64,000 bases of DNA from Tolumonas lignilytica (GCF_000527035.1 NZ_AZUK01000001.1:992001-1056000); one strand, 5' to 3'. Shown: positions 30,711 to 40,709, counted from the first letter of the stretch. The notes: generated by a model from the sequence alone, not told the origin. Numbers and translations: made by a program.

Positions 30711-31733
30711 ATGCCTATGGATGAGTTTGCACAATCGACAGCCAACCTGAAACAGGCTGTGCCATTGATGATTAAGTACCAAATCCCGACGACACCAACC
30801 AATTATGCGCTTTGGTACACCTATGTTGCACAAACGAATCCCCAGTTAAATCAGGCTATTGATCGCTCCATTTCCGAAACCGGGATCTGCTCCGCTGTCA
30901 CCAGTGAACGGCTGTACCAACAGCATCTGGCACAAGATACCGAACGCAACAGTGAACAAGTTAAACACAGTTTGGAAGCCATAGCGACTGAGCTACAAGT
31001 CACGATGCAAGATACGCGAATCGATGCCGAAGCCTTCCATCAGGTTCTTGAAAAAGGATTCGCCAAGCTTTCTGCGATAGACAATGATGGTCTGTCGTTG
31101 GATGAAATGATTTCTCTTGTCAGAGAGTTAGTCAAAAACTCACAGCAAATTGGACAAAGTACGCGTTTTTTCCGAGACCAATTAACCGATGCGGAAAAAG
31201 AAATCGGTGAATTAAAAGATCGTATTGAGCAAATTCGTAAAGAAGCTTATGAAGATGCCATGACTGGCACGTTAAATCGCCGCGCCTTTGACAAAGAAAT
31301 CAATACCTGGATTGCGTTAGATAAATCATTCTGTCTCGTCATGCTCGATATCGACTTTTTCAAGAACATCAACGATAACTTCGGGCACATGTTTGGTGAT
31401 CAGGTTCTTAAAGCCATTTCCCGTCGACTGGACGAGAGCTGTAAGAATGGCGAACATTTTTATCGTATTGGTGGTGAAGAGTTTGCACTGATTGTTCCCA
31501 ACCGCAAACTGATGGTGGCACGCCAATTTGCCGAATCACTGCGACGCGCCATCGAACGCTTAAGCATTATGGATAAAAATACCAATCAGCGGCTCAACAG
31601 TGTCACCGCCTCTTTTGGTGTCGCTGAATATACGCCCGGAGATAACTATCAATCGCTACTGCATCGGGCCGATATGCAACTCTATAAAGCCAAACAACTG
31701 GGGCGTAATCGCGTTATGCCCATGTCACTATGA
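30711..31733 (+). CDS. Diguanylate cyclase (soluble GGDEF protein)
   Basis: A 340-residue protein without membrane segments that should make cyclic-di-GMP. The N-terminal half (about 1-170) is helical with a coiled-coil stretch just before the catalytic domain. That domain begins at EDAMTGTLNRRAF, has the metal-binding LVMLDIDFFKNINDNFGHMFGD block and carries an intact active-site GGEEF. The product-inhibition I-site position (RxxD) reads KNGE, so allosteric feedback is probably lost. An alternative ATG lies two codons downstream. It is a single gene, divergent from rnr, and its last codons overlap the convergent oxyR end by 6 bp. The input signal is not apparent. Confidence 0.93.
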   Translation: MPMDEFAQSTANLKQAVPLMIKYQIPTTPTNYALWYTYVAQTNPQLNQAIDRSISETGICSAVTSERLYQQHLAQDTERNSEQVKHSLEAIATELQVTMQDTRIDAEAFHQVLEKGFAKLSAIDNDGLSLDEMISLVRELVKNSQQIGQSTRFFRDQLTDAEKEIGELKDRIEQIRKEAYEDAMTGTLNRRAFDKEINTWIALDKSFCLVMLDIDFFKNINDNFGHMFGDQVLKAISRRLDESCKNGEHFYRIGGEEFALIVPNRKLMVARQFAESLRRAIERLSIMDKNTNQRLNSVTASFGVAEYTPGDNYQSLLHRADMQLYKAKQLGRNRVMPMSL

Positions 31734-32639
31734 TTTGATTGAGGCCATCAGCGGCGTCTGTAATTGCTGCTGACATAACTGAGCCAGACGTTGATAACGC
31801 GCCTTCAATGGCGAACCCGGTCGGTAAATCAATCCGACCGTGCGTTTCGGCTCAGGATCTTGACAAGCCAGATAACAAACCCCATCCCGTATCTTTTCCT
31901 GCGGCACAGCCAGTTTCGGAATTAACGTGATCCCCGCCCCCGCAGCGACCATGTTGCGTAATGTTTCGAGGCTGGTTGCACGAAAATGCGTATCCTCTCT
32001 GGCCCCGGCAGCGAAACAAAAACCTAACGCTTGCTCACGCAGACAGTGACCATCCTCCAGCATAAGCAATTGCTGCCCGGCAAGCTCATTCATGCCGATG
32101 TGTGTACGCTGTGCCCACGGATGATCCGCAGTGATGGCGAGATACATACTTTCATCAAAAACCGGCACTTCAATGAACGAAGCTGTTTCTTTCACTAATG
32201 CCAATAACGCACAATCCAGTTCACCATTATCCAACTGAGCCACGATTTGATGAGTCTGTGCCTCATGCAGATAAATTTCTAACTCCGGAAACTCATGACG
32301 GATAGCCGGGATAATGTGAGGTAATAAATAAGGCCCCACGGTTGGAATCAAACCAATATGTAAAGGCCCCGCCATCTCTTCCAGATGCTGCTGCGCCATC
32401 TCCTTTAATAACCGCGCCTCTTCCAGCACTTTCCGGGCTTGTGCCACTAATTGGAGTCCGGATGCAGTAAATAACACCTTACGACTGGTACGCTCCAGCA
32501 AAACCACGCCCAACTCATCCTCGAGTTTACGGATTTGCCCGCTCAGTGTAGGTTGACTGACATAACAAGCTTCTGCTGCCAGACGAAAATGTTGATGTTC
32601 CGCCAGTGCCACCAGATATTCCAGATCCCGTAAATTCAT
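31728..32639 (-). CDS. oxyR: Hydrogen-peroxide-inducible regulator OxyR
   Basis: OxyR is a LysR-family activator switched on by disulfide formation under peroxide stress. The 303-residue protein begins MNLRDLEYLVALAEH, with the helix-turn-helix in HFRLAAEACYVSQPTLSGQIRKLE. Both redox cysteines are present in GHCLREQALGFCF (equivalent to Cys199 and Cys208 of E. coli). The ATG at 32639 has AGGA 7 nt upstream; a longer in-frame start at 32699 would run through the control region. An OxyR half-site pair just upstream suggests autorepression. No katG or ahpC is adjacent. Confidence 0.97.
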   Translation of the reverse strand: MNLRDLEYLVALAEHQHFRLAAEACYVSQPTLSGQIRKLEDELGVVLLERTSRKVLFTASGLQLVAQARKVLEEARLLKEMAQQHLEEMAGPLHIGLIPTVGPYLLPHIIPAIRHEFPELEIYLHEAQTHQIVAQLDNGELDCALLALVKETASFIEVPVFDESMYLAITADHPWAQRTHIGMNELAGQQLLMLEDGHCLREQALGFCFAAGAREDTHFRATSLETLRNMVAAGAGITLIPKLAVPQEKIRDGVCYLACQDPEPKRTVGLIYRPGSPLKARYQRLAQLCQQQLQTPLMASIKS

Positions 32640-32650
32640 ACTGCATCCTG

Positions 32651-32665
32651 ATAGATTTAAACTAT
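32651..32665. promoter_or_regulatory. Likely OxyR-binding element upstream of oxyR
   Basis: ATAGATTTAAACTAT fits the half-element ATAGntnnnanCTAT at every specified position. It lies 11 nt before the oxyR ATG. The second element expected 22 bp away for the oxidised-type four-contact site is poorly matched on either side. Confidence 0.6.
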
Positions 32666-32820
32666 CAAAAGAATAACAAGCAATGGCAATAACTATCAAT
32701 AAATTGTAAATAATATTGCTTTCACGAATTCTCTAACCCGCTACAAATTGTTAACGAATAATTAATCTTTATCATGTAATCTAAATTTGTATTTAAGCAT
32801 CCCTTTCCAAGGAGTATTGA

Positions 32821-33219
32821 ATGAACAAGTGTGTAACCATGATTTCCTCTGTATTACTTTCATATGCTGTCTTAATCGCTCCTGCATTTGCTGGTGCCGA
32901 TGTAGGTGAAGCCATGAAGGAAATGGGGAAAAGCTTCCGCATGGTGATGAAAGATACCGATGCTGCCAGCTTGAAAAATGACTTAGCCACATTGCGTGCT
33001 GCAGCCGTGAAAGCACAATCCGGTGTACCTGGCGGGATGGCCAAACAGCCAGCTGATAGCGAAGCCCGCAAAACCTTTTCAGCAGGAATGAAAGCCTTTA
33101 TTGATGAAGTGGATGTGGTTAGCAAATTAGCTGATGAAGGTAAAGTACCAGAAGCGAAAGCTGAAGCCGCTAAACTGAAAGATCTGATGAAAGAATATCA
33201 CTCTAAACTTGGTGTTTAA
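32821..33219 (+). CDS. cybC: Cytochrome b562
   Basis: A periplasmic four-helix-bundle heme protein. The 132-residue precursor has a signal peptide (MNKCVTMISSVLLSYAVLIAPAFA, cleavage after AFA) and a mature part with the cytochrome b562 pattern. The N-terminal methionines in MKEMGKSFRMVMK include the likely axial ligand. The histidine of MKEYHSKLGV matches His102 of the E. coli protein, and LADEGKVPEAKAEA aligns with the third and fourth helices. AAGGAG precedes the ATG. There is no CxxCH, so heme is bound non-covalently. It is divergent from oxyR with its own terminator. The electron partner is not known. Confidence 0.92.
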   Translation: MNKCVTMISSVLLSYAVLIAPAFAGADVGEAMKEMGKSFRMVMKDTDAASLKNDLATLRAAAVKAQSGVPGGMAKQPADSEARKTFSAGMKAFIDEVDVVSKLADEGKVPEAKAEAAKLKDLMKEYHSKLGV

Positions 33220-33226
33220 TGAAATT

Positions 33227-33260
33227 AAAAAGCCGTTGCTGAATAAGACAACGGCTTTTT
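33227..33260. terminator. Terminator of cybC
   Basis: The AAAAAGCCGTTG/CAACGGCTTTTT stem (33227-33238 with 33249-33260) with loop CTGAATAAGA is followed by further T. The A-run on the other side allows bidirectional use with the lipoprotein gene. Confidence 0.92.
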
Positions 33261-33292
33261 CTTTTTTGTTCAGGGATTATCTGCAATAAAGA

Positions 33293-33793
33293 TTAGTGAT
33301 TGATATATTTCAAGAAATCCGCTTCCAATTGGCCATTAGAAACACAAACCGGAGTCACTGAAGGCGCGGCAATTTTCTCGTTATTATCTTCAATATAAGA
33401 GACGGTTGTTGTTCCTTTCAAACTAATAGAAGCAACTGCTTTATCCGCATTCTGCGTGATCATAATATTCAGCTTGACCGCTGGTTGCTCAATACTGACA
33501 CGCGAGCCACCTTTACCACAGTCTAAATAACGCAGCCCATCGGCATAACTTTCTTGTGATGCAGAGAGAACACCACCCGTTACCTCACCTTGGCCCTCAA
33601 AACCTTTTTCAGCCAGCCAACGCTGCGCTCGACCCCATAGTAAATCATAAGGCACATTGACTTCAGTATTCGTTTGAACAGGGATGGCGGTCGGCGGGGT
33701 ATAACGATATTGCTCAGAGACACCACTGGATCCGGAACAGCCAGCTAACAGGAGAACGAGTGATACACCGATACAACTAAGCGTTTTATTCAT
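33293..33793 (-). CDS. Putative outer-membrane lipoprotein of unknown function
   Basis: A 166-residue protein with a classic lipoprotein signal: MNKTLSCIGVSLVLLLAGC, lipobox LAGC with Cys19 as the lipidated residue. The next residue is Ser, consistent with outer-membrane sorting by the +2 rule. The mature part starts with a serine-rich linker, followed by one compact domain (VPYDLLWGRAQRWLAEKGFEG, then several beta-like segments) with two further cysteines that could form a disulfide. I recognise no named family. It may be monocistronic; its neighbours offer no functional clue. Confidence 0.75.
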   Translation of the reverse strand: MNKTLSCIGVSLVLLLAGCSGSSGVSEQYRYTPPTAIPVQTNTEVNVPYDLLWGRAQRWLAEKGFEGQGEVTGGVLSASQESYADGLRYLDCGKGGSRVSIEQPAVKLNIMITQNADKAVASISLKGTTTVSYIEDNNEKIAAPSVTPVCVSNGQLEADFLKYINH

Positions 33794-33892
33794 AAATATA
33801 CCCTAGAAAATCATCATCTGTTGAAAGCAGAAATGAGTAATATTGTCTAACAAGGTACATTATTTAGCTAGTATTATTTAAGATACCGACTA

Positions 33893-34120
33893 TTAACGAT
33901 TTAATAATATGCCCGATTCTAATTCACGTTCTCTTTGACATTCAGCCAAATATATCGCACCCAATACCGATGGTTTTTGATGGTATTGATCAATCGCTCG
34001 TTCAACCATGAGTGTTAATGTTTGTGGTGTTTTGGCCATTCGAAATTTACGCAGCCATAGATCTTTTGATTCTAAATCATCTTGGGGCTCTGATATGTCA
34101 TCTTGCTTTTTAGAAACCAT
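33893..34120 (-). CDS. Small hypothetical protein
   Basis: About 75 residues from the ATG at 34120 (in-frame GTG at 34135). The N-terminal third is acidic and probably disordered (SKKQDDISEPQDDLESKD). The rest is a helical domain containing LTLMVERAIDQYHQKPSVLGAIYLAECQRERELE. No ribosome site is obvious and no family is recognised. It lies about 70 bp upstream of nothing co-directional except the downstream lipoprotein gene. The coding call rests on uninterrupted frame and protein-like composition, so it is moderate. Confidence 0.5.
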   Translation of the reverse strand: MVSKKQDDISEPQDDLESKDLWLRKFRMAKTPQTLTLMVERAIDQYHQKPSVLGAIYLAECQRERELESGILLNR

Positions 34121-34192
34121 AATTTTCAATATCACTATTTAAAGAAGAATTACACCGGATTAATTGTTATAACTAATCCGGCACGATAATAA

Positions 34193-35197
34193 TTAACGCT
34201 TACTCACAAAACCAATTGCATCAAATACTTTACGCATTGTTTCATCAGCACGGATCTGCGCTTTCTCGGCACCTTGTTGCAAAATAGCTAACAATGCCGA
34301 CTCGTCCGCACGCAATGCCTGATAACGCTGCTGAATTGGCTCCAGTAAAGCCACTACAGCCTCCGCAGCTTCTGTTTTCAGATGGCCATACATTTTACCT
34401 TCAAAATGAGCTTCCAACTCAGCGATTGAACGCCCTGTGGCACCATGCATCAAACTTAATAAGTTGCTCACTCCGGCTTTGTTTTCAATATCAAAGCGAA
34501 CAACCGGAGGATCTTCAGAATCAGTCACCGCTTTTTTCAGTTTTTTGGTAATGGATTTAGGATCTTCCAATAAACCGATGACATTATTCTGATTATCATC
34601 TGATTTAGACATTTTCTTGGTCGGATCCTGCAGGCTCATTACTTTCGCACCTTGTGGCGGAATAAATGGCTCAGGTGTCGTAAATACATTGCCATAGAGT
34701 GAATTAAAGCGATATGCAATATCACGCGTTAACTCTAAATGTTGTTTTTGATCCTGTCCTACAGGCACCTGATTTGCCTGATATAACAGAATATCAGCAG
34801 CCATTAATACCGGATAATCAAATAATCCAACACTGACATTATTTTCATAGCGCTGAGATTTATCTTTAAATTGCGTCATCCGGGATAACTCGCCCATTTG
34901 TGTATAGCAATTTAATATCCAACCTAATTCGGCATGCTGTGGTACATGCGATTGCATGAATACCGTGCTTTTCGCAGGATCAATACCAACAGCCAAATAT
35001 AAAGCAGCTGTATCCAGACAGGCTTTACGTAAAGCCAGCGGATCTTGACGTACCGTAATTGCATGTAAATCGACAATACAATACAGACAGTCATAGTCAT
35101 CCTGCATTTGAACCCATTGGCGTAAGGCACCCATATAATTGCCAATGGTTAATTGTCCTGAAGGCTGAGCTCCGCTCAATACAATTGGTTTTGCCAT
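34193..35197 (-). CDS. trpS: Tryptophanyl-tRNA synthetase
   Basis: TrpS charges tRNA-Trp. The 334-residue class I synthetase has the HIGH-type motif in [18 protein letters not shown], the family block [17 protein letters not shown] and KMSKS at [10 protein letters not shown]. Length equals the E. coli enzyme (334). It is the last gene of aroK-aroB-damX-dam-rpe-gph-trpS. Its ATG comes one nucleotide after the gph stop, with AAGGA inside the gph end. Confidence 0.98.
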   Translation of the reverse strand: MAKPIVLSGAQPSGQLTIGNYMGALRQWVQMQDDYDCLYCIVDLHAITVRQDPLALRKACLDTAALYLAVGIDPAKSTVFMQSHVPQHAELGWILNCYTQMGELSRMTQFKDKSQRYENNVSVGLFDYPVLMAADILLYQANQVPVGQDQKQHLELTRDIAYRFNSLYGNVFTTPEPFIPPQGAKVMSLQDPTKKMSKSDDNQNNVIGLLEDPKSITKKLKKAVTDSEDPPVVRFDIENKAGVSNLLSLMHGATGRSIAELEAHFEGKMYGHLKTEAAEAVVALLEPIQQRYQALRADESALLAILQQGAEKAQIRADETMRKVFDAIGFVSKR

Positions 35198-35198
35198 T

Positions 35199-35891
35199 TC
35201 AATTCCTTATTTCAGCGTTAAGTAACGCTGTTAATTCATCAAAGCGATGCAGTACCCAGTCTGGCTGACTATTTTCAATCGGCTCACCATGGTTATAACC
35301 ATAACTGAGACCCACCACTGGAATACCTGCCGCTTTTGCAGCCTGAATATCGTTTTTAGAATCACCAACCATTAATGTTTCGGTCGGTTTTACACTGAAT
35401 TGCTCACAGACATAATACAACGGCATGGGATCTGGTTTTTTCTGTGATAAACGACCACCGCCTAATGTATATGCAAAAAACTGAGCTATTCCTGCAGATT
35501 TTAATAATGGCTGAACAAATTCATCTGGTTTATTCGTTACCACTGCCATGGTATAACCCGCTTTTGCCAATGCAGATAAAGTCTCCGGAACAGCCGGATA
35601 CAGTGAATAATTTTTATCAATACCGGCATGATAGTGGTTATTAAAATCCGTTTTTACCTTCTGGAACAACGCCTCATCAATATCATTAAAATGATATTGG
35701 CGACTCATGGCGCGTTTCAGCAATACATCCGCACCATTACCAATCCACTCACGAACCTGTTCCAATGAAACAGACGATAATTGATTGACGTCTAACGCTG
35801 ACTGAACAGCCATATATAACTGAGGAACACTATCAATAAGTGTCCCATCAAGATCAAATAGAATAACTTTGACTTCATTCAGCTCAGGCAT
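35199..35891 (-). CDS. gph: Phosphoglycolate phosphatase
   Basis: Gph dephosphorylates 2-phosphoglycolate arising from DNA repair and other sources. The 230-residue HAD protein has motif [16 protein letters not shown], motif [13 protein letters not shown], the lysine in [10 protein letters not shown] and motif [15 protein letters not shown]. The start at 35891 (MPELNEVK) overlaps the end of rpe by 8 nt and gives a length near the family norm; the open frame upstream is simply the rpe region. Position between rpe and trpS confirms the identity. Confidence 0.95.
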   Translation of the reverse strand: MPELNEVKVILFDLDGTLIDSVPQLYMAVQSALDVNQLSSVSLEQVREWIGNGADVLLKRAMSRQYHFNDIDEALFQKVKTDFNNHYHAGIDKNYSLYPAVPETLSALAKAGYTMAVVTNKPDEFVQPLLKSAGIAQFFAYTLGGGRLSQKKPDPMPLYYVCEQFSVKPTETLMVGDSKNDIQAAKAAGIPVVGLSYGYNHGEPIENSQPDWVLHRFDELTALLNAEIRN

Positions 35892-36558
35892 GCGCAGCAT
35901 CCAGTTCCTGACGCATTTTGGCAATGACAGCAGCATAATCCGGCTGATCAAATATCGCCGAACCGGCAACAAACATATCAGCACCCGCTTCGGCAATTTC
36001 ACGGATGTTATCGACTTTTACACCACCATCCACTTCGAGACGAATATCGCGGCCACTGGCATTAATCAGCTGGCGAACCTGGCGTAATTTATCCAATGTT
36101 GCTGGAATGAAACTCTGACCGCCAAAGCCCGGATTAACTGACATCAGAAGAATCACGTCCAGTTTATCCATGACATGATCCAGATAATGTAATGAGGTAG
36201 CCGGATTCAATACTAGACCAGCCTGGCAACCGTGCTCTTTAATCAACTGCAAGGTACGATCAATGTGCTCTGATGCTTCCGGATGAAAAGTAATGATCGA
36301 TGCACCGGCTTTAGCAAAATCAGGAATGATACGATCTACGGGTTTCACCATCAGATGCACATCAATTGGAGCTGTGATGCCGTAATTACGCAGTGCCTTA
36401 CAAACCATCGGACCAATCGTCAGATTAGGTACATAGTGATTATCCATTACATCAAAATGGACAACGTCTGCCCCAGCCGTCAAGACATTAGCAACGTCTT
36501 CACCCAGACGAGCAAAATCGGCAGAAAGAATTGAAGGTGCAATCAAATACGGTTTCAT
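35884..36558 (-). CDS. rpe: Ribulose-phosphate 3-epimerase
   Basis: Rpe interconverts ribulose-5-phosphate and xylulose-5-phosphate in the pentose phosphate pathway. The 224-residue TIM-barrel protein starts [19 protein letters not shown], matching E. coli closely. It has the [19 protein letters not shown] block with metal ligands, [26 protein letters not shown] and [11 protein letters not shown]. An ATG two codons upstream at 36564 is also possible. It sits between dam and gph in the conserved operon order. Confidence 0.98.
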   Translation of the reverse strand: MKPYLIAPSILSADFARLGEDVANVLTAGADVVHFDVMDNHYVPNLTIGPMVCKALRNYGITAPIDVHLMVKPVDRIIPDFAKAGASIITFHPEASEHIDRTLQLIKEHGCQAGLVLNPATSLHYLDHVMDKLDVILLMSVNPGFGGQSFIPATLDKLRQVRQLINASGRDIRLEVDGGVKVDNIREIAEAGADMFVAGSAIFDQPDYAAVIAKMRQELDAAHA

Positions 36559-36575
36559 ATTCATCAGTCTTTAAG

Positions 36576-37415
36576 TTATCCGGCCTTTTTGGCCAGTCGG
36601 TGTGGTTCATAACGGGCAATCAATTCTGCAACCCGCTGGCGGGTATGCCCGGCACGGCTAATTGTTCTTTTAACTTGTAACTCATGCAATGAAGCGTGTT
36701 TATAGAGATCGTAAGTCAAATCAGTTGCATGATTACTAATTAATACTGGCACTCGTTTTTCTGCTGCAGCCTGCCAAGCCAACTCGGCCAGATGACGCTG
36801 CTCATTTTCACTGAAACCTTTAGCTGCATAACTGGTAAAGCTCGCACTGGCAGATAAGGGAACATACGGTGGATCACAATACACCACATGATCCTGTTCC
36901 AGCATGGCAAAGGTATCCATAAACGACTGGCAGACGAAAGTCGCTTTTTGTGCTTTTTCAGCAAAAAACCATAATTCTGCCTCTGGGAAATACGGTTTTT
37001 TATAACGACCGAAGGGTACATTAAAGCCACCCTTTCGGTTATAACGACACAATCCGTTATAACCATGTCGATTCAAATACAAAAATAAAGCAGCTCGCCA
37101 TTGCGCATCAACGGTCATGTTAAATTCGTCACGTAACTGAAAATAACGGTCTCGTTGATTGTTTTGTTCATTGAACAGGCTGTTAGCAATACGAATAAAT
37201 GAGTCAGGCTCTGATTTCAATAAATTATACAGTGCAATTAAATCTGGATTAATATCAGCCAGTAAATATGCATCATAGTCAGTGTTAAGAAAGACAGAGC
37301 CGGCCCCCACAAAGGGTTCAACCAATACCTTACCTGTAGGTAAGTATTGTTTAATCGATTCAATTAAACTGTATTTACCACCAGCCCATTTTAAAAATGC
37401 TCGTTGTTTTTTCAT
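36576..37415 (-). CDS. dam: DNA adenine methylase Dam
   Basis: Dam methylates adenine in GATC and marks the parental strand for mismatch repair and replication control. The 279-residue protein has the SAM-binding FLKWAGGKYSLI at its start, VEPFVGAGSVFLN (motif I, FxGxG), LADINPDLI and the catalytic DPPY in VVYCDPPYVPLS. Length equals that of E. coli Dam (278). It lies within the aroK-to-trpS operon, directly after damX, which supports the housekeeping Dam rather than a restriction-modification orphan. Confidence 0.97.
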   Translation of the reverse strand: MKKQRAFLKWAGGKYSLIESIKQYLPTGKVLVEPFVGAGSVFLNTDYDAYLLADINPDLIALYNLLKSEPDSFIRIANSLFNEQNNQRDRYFQLRDEFNMTVDAQWRAALFLYLNRHGYNGLCRYNRKGGFNVPFGRYKKPYFPEAELWFFAEKAQKATFVCQSFMDTFAMLEQDHVVYCDPPYVPLSASASFTSYAAKGFSENEQRHLAELAWQAAAEKRVPVLISNHATDLTYDLYKHASLHELQVKRTISRAGHTRQRVAELIARYEPHRLAKKAG

Positions 37416-37511
37416 GACGCAGGATAGCTCTGAGTATGAGTCGACTGCGTCTGAATTAAATTAAAGCAGAATAAAGGGATATCTCTTGGGGTCATTCAAC
37501 TTCAACTCTGC

Positions 37512-39086
37512 TTATTTGCCCTGCTCTTTATGGATCTGAGCATAGGATTTAGGCCACGGTTTCATATTTTTTAATGCAGCAGGTAATCCGGCAATAGCCG
37601 CTTTTGCAGCCTTTGCAGAGCTGTACTCACCATAAATAAGTACATACATACCACTCGATTGATTTTTATACACTTGAGTTTTGGTTTGTAACCCATTACT
37701 CATAGCCAACTTCTTCAGTGCCGCCGGATTACTGCTAGCAACAAGCTGTAATGCAAATCCATTACCCGCAGCCGCTACACTAGTATGTTCAGCTTTATGC
37801 ACCTTAACGGCTGGTTCGACTAATTTCTTTGTAACCGGAGGCGTTGTTTTTTGTACTTTGTGTTTAATAACCGGCTTAGTTGTATGTGAAACCGCTTTTT
37901 TCTTCGGTTTAGGTTCGACTTTGGGCGAAGAGACCGCTGAGGAATCTTCAGTTTTAATCTCATTTACAATGGGCTTGAGCTGATTTAACGATGTCACCGC
38001 AGACCCACTGGCCGAACTTGTCGCGACGACATTACCCGTCACAGGTTGATTGGCAGACATTTGTTGAATAGCCTGGTCGCTAATAACAACTCGATGCTTG
38101 TTATTATCATCTGCAGGCTGTTCGGCATCTAAACCGACCGTATCAGCCCCAGACACAATGCCCTCTTGTTGAATGGCAACAGGCGATGAAACGGCAGCAC
38201 TTGAAACGACAGAAGTAGACACGGCAGCACTTGATGTATTTGGCGCGAGAGCAATGGCCTGACGTTCAGGCAAAGCCCCGGTTACAGGAGTCGCATCCTT
38301 TTTAGATAAAGAAGGAATGATCCAACTGAGCAATAAGACGACACCAGCCACAACAGCCACACCAGCCACAATTTTATTGACCGGTAAATCGAACTTCCCT
38401 GATGACAATAATGATTTTTTATCCATACAAGCCTCCGCAATTGCTACCACCTCACCAGGCTTACCCTGACTATTAGCCAGGAGAGCCAGAGCTTGTTCGC
38501 CCTGAGCTGCGGAGACATCTCCGTCCTGCAGGCAGTACACCAACAGTTTCTTTTGTTCTTTGAGAGTCAGGGGTTCAATATCAATTTCTAACGCAGCCTG
38601 AGCTCTACCTTTTAAATGTTGCGCCAGATGTTCAGAAAATTCACTGGCTCCGATCAGTAAAATACTAATTTTGTGGTTTGGATGTTGCTGATCAACATGA
38701 ATAAGCCACTTCCACAGCTCAAATATCCATTCAGGGTTATGGCAATCAGCATTATCCACAATCAATACACGCGGAACGCTCAGGTCGGAAACCAGTCTGT
38801 CTAATGTTTCACCTAATAAATCAGCAGAATCAAATACGGCACCAGGAGCAAATTGCAAAACGATCTGTTCTCTGATGCGCAGCAGATCTACGCCTTCATT
38901 CAGAGTAACGTAACCTACTCGAAAATTAGCATCCAGCTCGTTTAATAATAACTGAGCAACAGATGTCTTTCCGGTACCTTTTGAACCAGATAAAAAGATG
39001 AATGATGAAGAAAACCCAACCAGTTGTCTTAAACGTGAAACGAGTTGGGTTTGGGTAGGTAATAATAAATATTCAGTTGATGTCAC
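37512..39086 (-). CDS. damX: Cell-division protein DamX (AAA domain plus SPOR domain)
   Basis: DamX is an inner-membrane protein that localises to the septum. The 524-residue protein has an N-terminal ATPase-like domain with Walker A SGSKGTGKTSV near residue 33 and a hhhhD block VLIVDNAD near 118. A single membrane segment (IVAGVAVVAGVVLLLSWI, about 240-258) leads to a long Ser/Thr/Val- and Lys/Pro-rich periplasmic linker. A C-terminal SPOR domain (FALQLVASSNPAALKK ... YVLIYGEYSSAKAAKAAI) binds denuded septal glycan. It is about 95 residues longer than the E. coli protein, mostly in linker. It starts 2 nt after aroB. Confidence 0.93.
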   Translation of the reverse strand: MTSTEYLLLPTQTQLVSRLRQLVGFSSSFIFLSGSKGTGKTSVAQLLLNELDANFRVGYVTLNEGVDLLRIREQIVLQFAPGAVFDSADLLGETLDRLVSDLSVPRVLIVDNADCHNPEWIFELWKWLIHVDQQHPNHKISILLIGASEFSEHLAQHLKGRAQAALEIDIEPLTLKEQKKLLVYCLQDGDVSAAQGEQALALLANSQGKPGEVVAIAEACMDKKSLLSSGKFDLPVNKIVAGVAVVAGVVLLLSWIIPSLSKKDATPVTGALPERQAIALAPNTSSAAVSTSVVSSAAVSSPVAIQQEGIVSGADTVGLDAEQPADDNNKHRVVISDQAIQQMSANQPVTGNVVATSSASGSAVTSLNQLKPIVNEIKTEDSSAVSSPKVEPKPKKKAVSHTTKPVIKHKVQKTTPPVTKKLVEPAVKVHKAEHTSVAAAGNGFALQLVASSNPAALKKLAMSNGLQTKTQVYKNQSSGMYVLIYGEYSSAKAAKAAIAGLPAALKNMKPWPKSYAQIHKEQGK

Positions 39087-39088
39087 AT

Positions 39089-40177
39089 TCAGTGTGTCGC
39101 ATCAATAACTGCACGAAGCACAGATTGCTCCACGTCAGTAAATAAATCGGCACGACCAATAGCCAATGGCAATACCAGTCGCAGTTTTCCTGCTTTTGCT
39201 TTCTTATCACGTAACATATGATGGATATAATTATCATATGTCATATTCATAGGTGCTGTAGCAGGCAAATTGGCTGCTTTTATCACGGTTCGGATTCGTG
39301 AGACATCATCACTTGATAATAAACCTAGTCGTAATGATGTCTCTGCAGCTTGAATGATACCAACCGCTACGGCTTCACCATGCAGCCAGTTGCCATACCC
39401 TTGCTCAGCTTCAATGGCATGTCCAAAAGTATGGCCAAGATTCAGTAATGCTCTTACCCCTGTTTCAGTTTCATCTTGAGCAACAACATCAGCCTTGATC
39501 GTACAGCAGCGAAGGATGACTCGGGACAATGCTTCAGGCGATAACGCTTGAATATCCGGCATATGCTGTTCTAACCAATCGAAGAAATCAGCATCCCAAA
39601 TAATGCCATATTTGATAACTTCAGCCATCCCTGCTGCAAGTTCGCGAACAGGTAATGTACGAAGACAATCAATATCAATAATAACGGCTTTGGGCTGATA
39701 AAATGCACCGATCATATTCTTGCCAAGAGGATGATTAACTGCCGTTTTTCCACCGACAGAGGAGTCAACCTGTGACAACAGGGTCGTTGGTACTTGAATA
39801 AAAGGAATTCCACGCTGATAACATGCAGCTGCAAAACCAACTAAATCACCAACAACGCCCCCACCCAAGGCAATCAACGTCGTATCCCGACCGTGAGTAC
39901 CCTCGAGTAAAGCGGACATAATCAAGTCAAATGAGGCAAGCGTCTTATGTGCCTCGCCATCAGGCAAAATCAGCGTATCAACTTGATAACCAGACAGGGT
40001 CTGACAAAGTTTATCAAGATATAATGGAGCGACTGTATCATTCGTCACTATCATGACGCGTTGCCCAGCAATATGCGGAGCAAACAACGCAGAAGATGTC
40101 AGCAATCCGGCGCCAACATATATAGGATAACTACGTTCGGCCAAATTAACTGTTAACGTCTCCACTACAGCCTCCAT
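39089..40177 (-). CDS. aroB: 3-dehydroquinate synthase
   Basis: AroB forms the carbocycle of 3-dehydroquinate from DAHP, step two of the shikimate pathway. The 362-residue protein has the NAD-binding block [19 protein letters not shown], the conserved [35 protein letters not shown] and the metal ligands in [13 protein letters not shown] and [10 protein letters not shown]. Length matches E. coli (362). It follows aroK by 13 nt. The ribosome site is weak, suggesting coupling to aroK. Confidence 0.98.
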   Translation of the reverse strand: MEAVVETLTVNLAERSYPIYVGAGLLTSSALFAPHIAGQRVMIVTNDTVAPLYLDKLCQTLSGYQVDTLILPDGEAHKTLASFDLIMSALLEGTHGRDTTLIALGGGVVGDLVGFAAACYQRGIPFIQVPTTLLSQVDSSVGGKTAVNHPLGKNMIGAFYQPKAVIIDIDCLRTLPVRELAAGMAEVIKYGIIWDADFFDWLEQHMPDIQALSPEALSRVILRCCTIKADVVAQDETETGVRALLNLGHTFGHAIEAEQGYGNWLHGEAVAVGIIQAAETSLRLGLLSSDDVSRIRTVIKAANLPATAPMNMTYDNYIHHMLRDKKAKAGKLRLVLPLAIGRADLFTDVEQSVLRAVIDATH

Positions 40178-40190
40178 ATATCTTTTATAG

Positions 40191-40709
40191 TTAAAGCCCT
40201 AATAACTCAACAATTTGAGTCGCGACTTGTTTAGCTGTTAACTCGTCAGTCCGAACTACATAATCAGCAATTTCACGATACATAGGTTCGCGTTCTTCTG
40301 CTAAACGAGTTAATACATCCCGAGGCGGTTCTTCCGTACGAAGTAATGGGCGACGCTTATCTCGTTGAGTTCTGGCAATTTGCTTTTCAATTGGCGTTTC
40401 CAGATAAACAACGATTCCGCGAGCTGATAAGCGGTTTCTGGTCAAAGGACTTTTTATGGCACCACCACCGGTTGCAAGCACAATACCTTGCAATTCACTC
40501 AGGTCACTGATCACCTGCTCTTCCCGTTTGCGGAAGCCCTCTTCCCCTTCAACATCAAAAACCCAGGCGATATCTGCTCCGGTGCGACGTTCTATCTCTT
40601 GATCTGAGTCATAGAGATCCATATGCAACATTTCCGACAAATACTTGCCGATGGTGCTTTTACCTGCCCCCATAGGGCCAATCAGAAAAATATTGCGTTT
40701 TTCAGCCAT
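40191..40709 (-). CDS. aroK: Shikimate kinase I
   Basis: AroK phosphorylates shikimate to shikimate-3-phosphate. The 172-residue protein has the P-loop [15 protein letters not shown], the shikimate-binding [23 protein letters not shown] and a lid with RDKRRPLL. It is the first gene of the seven-gene operon. In many relatives pilQ or hofQ lies directly upstream. Here the upstream side is a 526-bp intergenic region facing divergent dapA. Confidence 0.98.
   Translation of the reverse strand: MAEKRNIFLIGPMGAGKSTIGKYLSEMLHMDLYDSDQEIERRTGADIAWVFDVEGEEGFRKREEQVISDLSELQGIVLATGGGAIKSPLTRNRLSARGIVVYLETPIEKQIARTQRDKRRPLLRTEEPPRDVLTRLAEEREPMYREIADYVVRTDELTAKQVATQIVELLGL

Noticed and set aside
32649-32668. 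FNR box in the oxyR-cybC gap
   Set aside because: The TGAT and ATCA arms are separated by 11 nt instead of the 4-nt FNR spacing; the OxyR pattern explains the repeat better.
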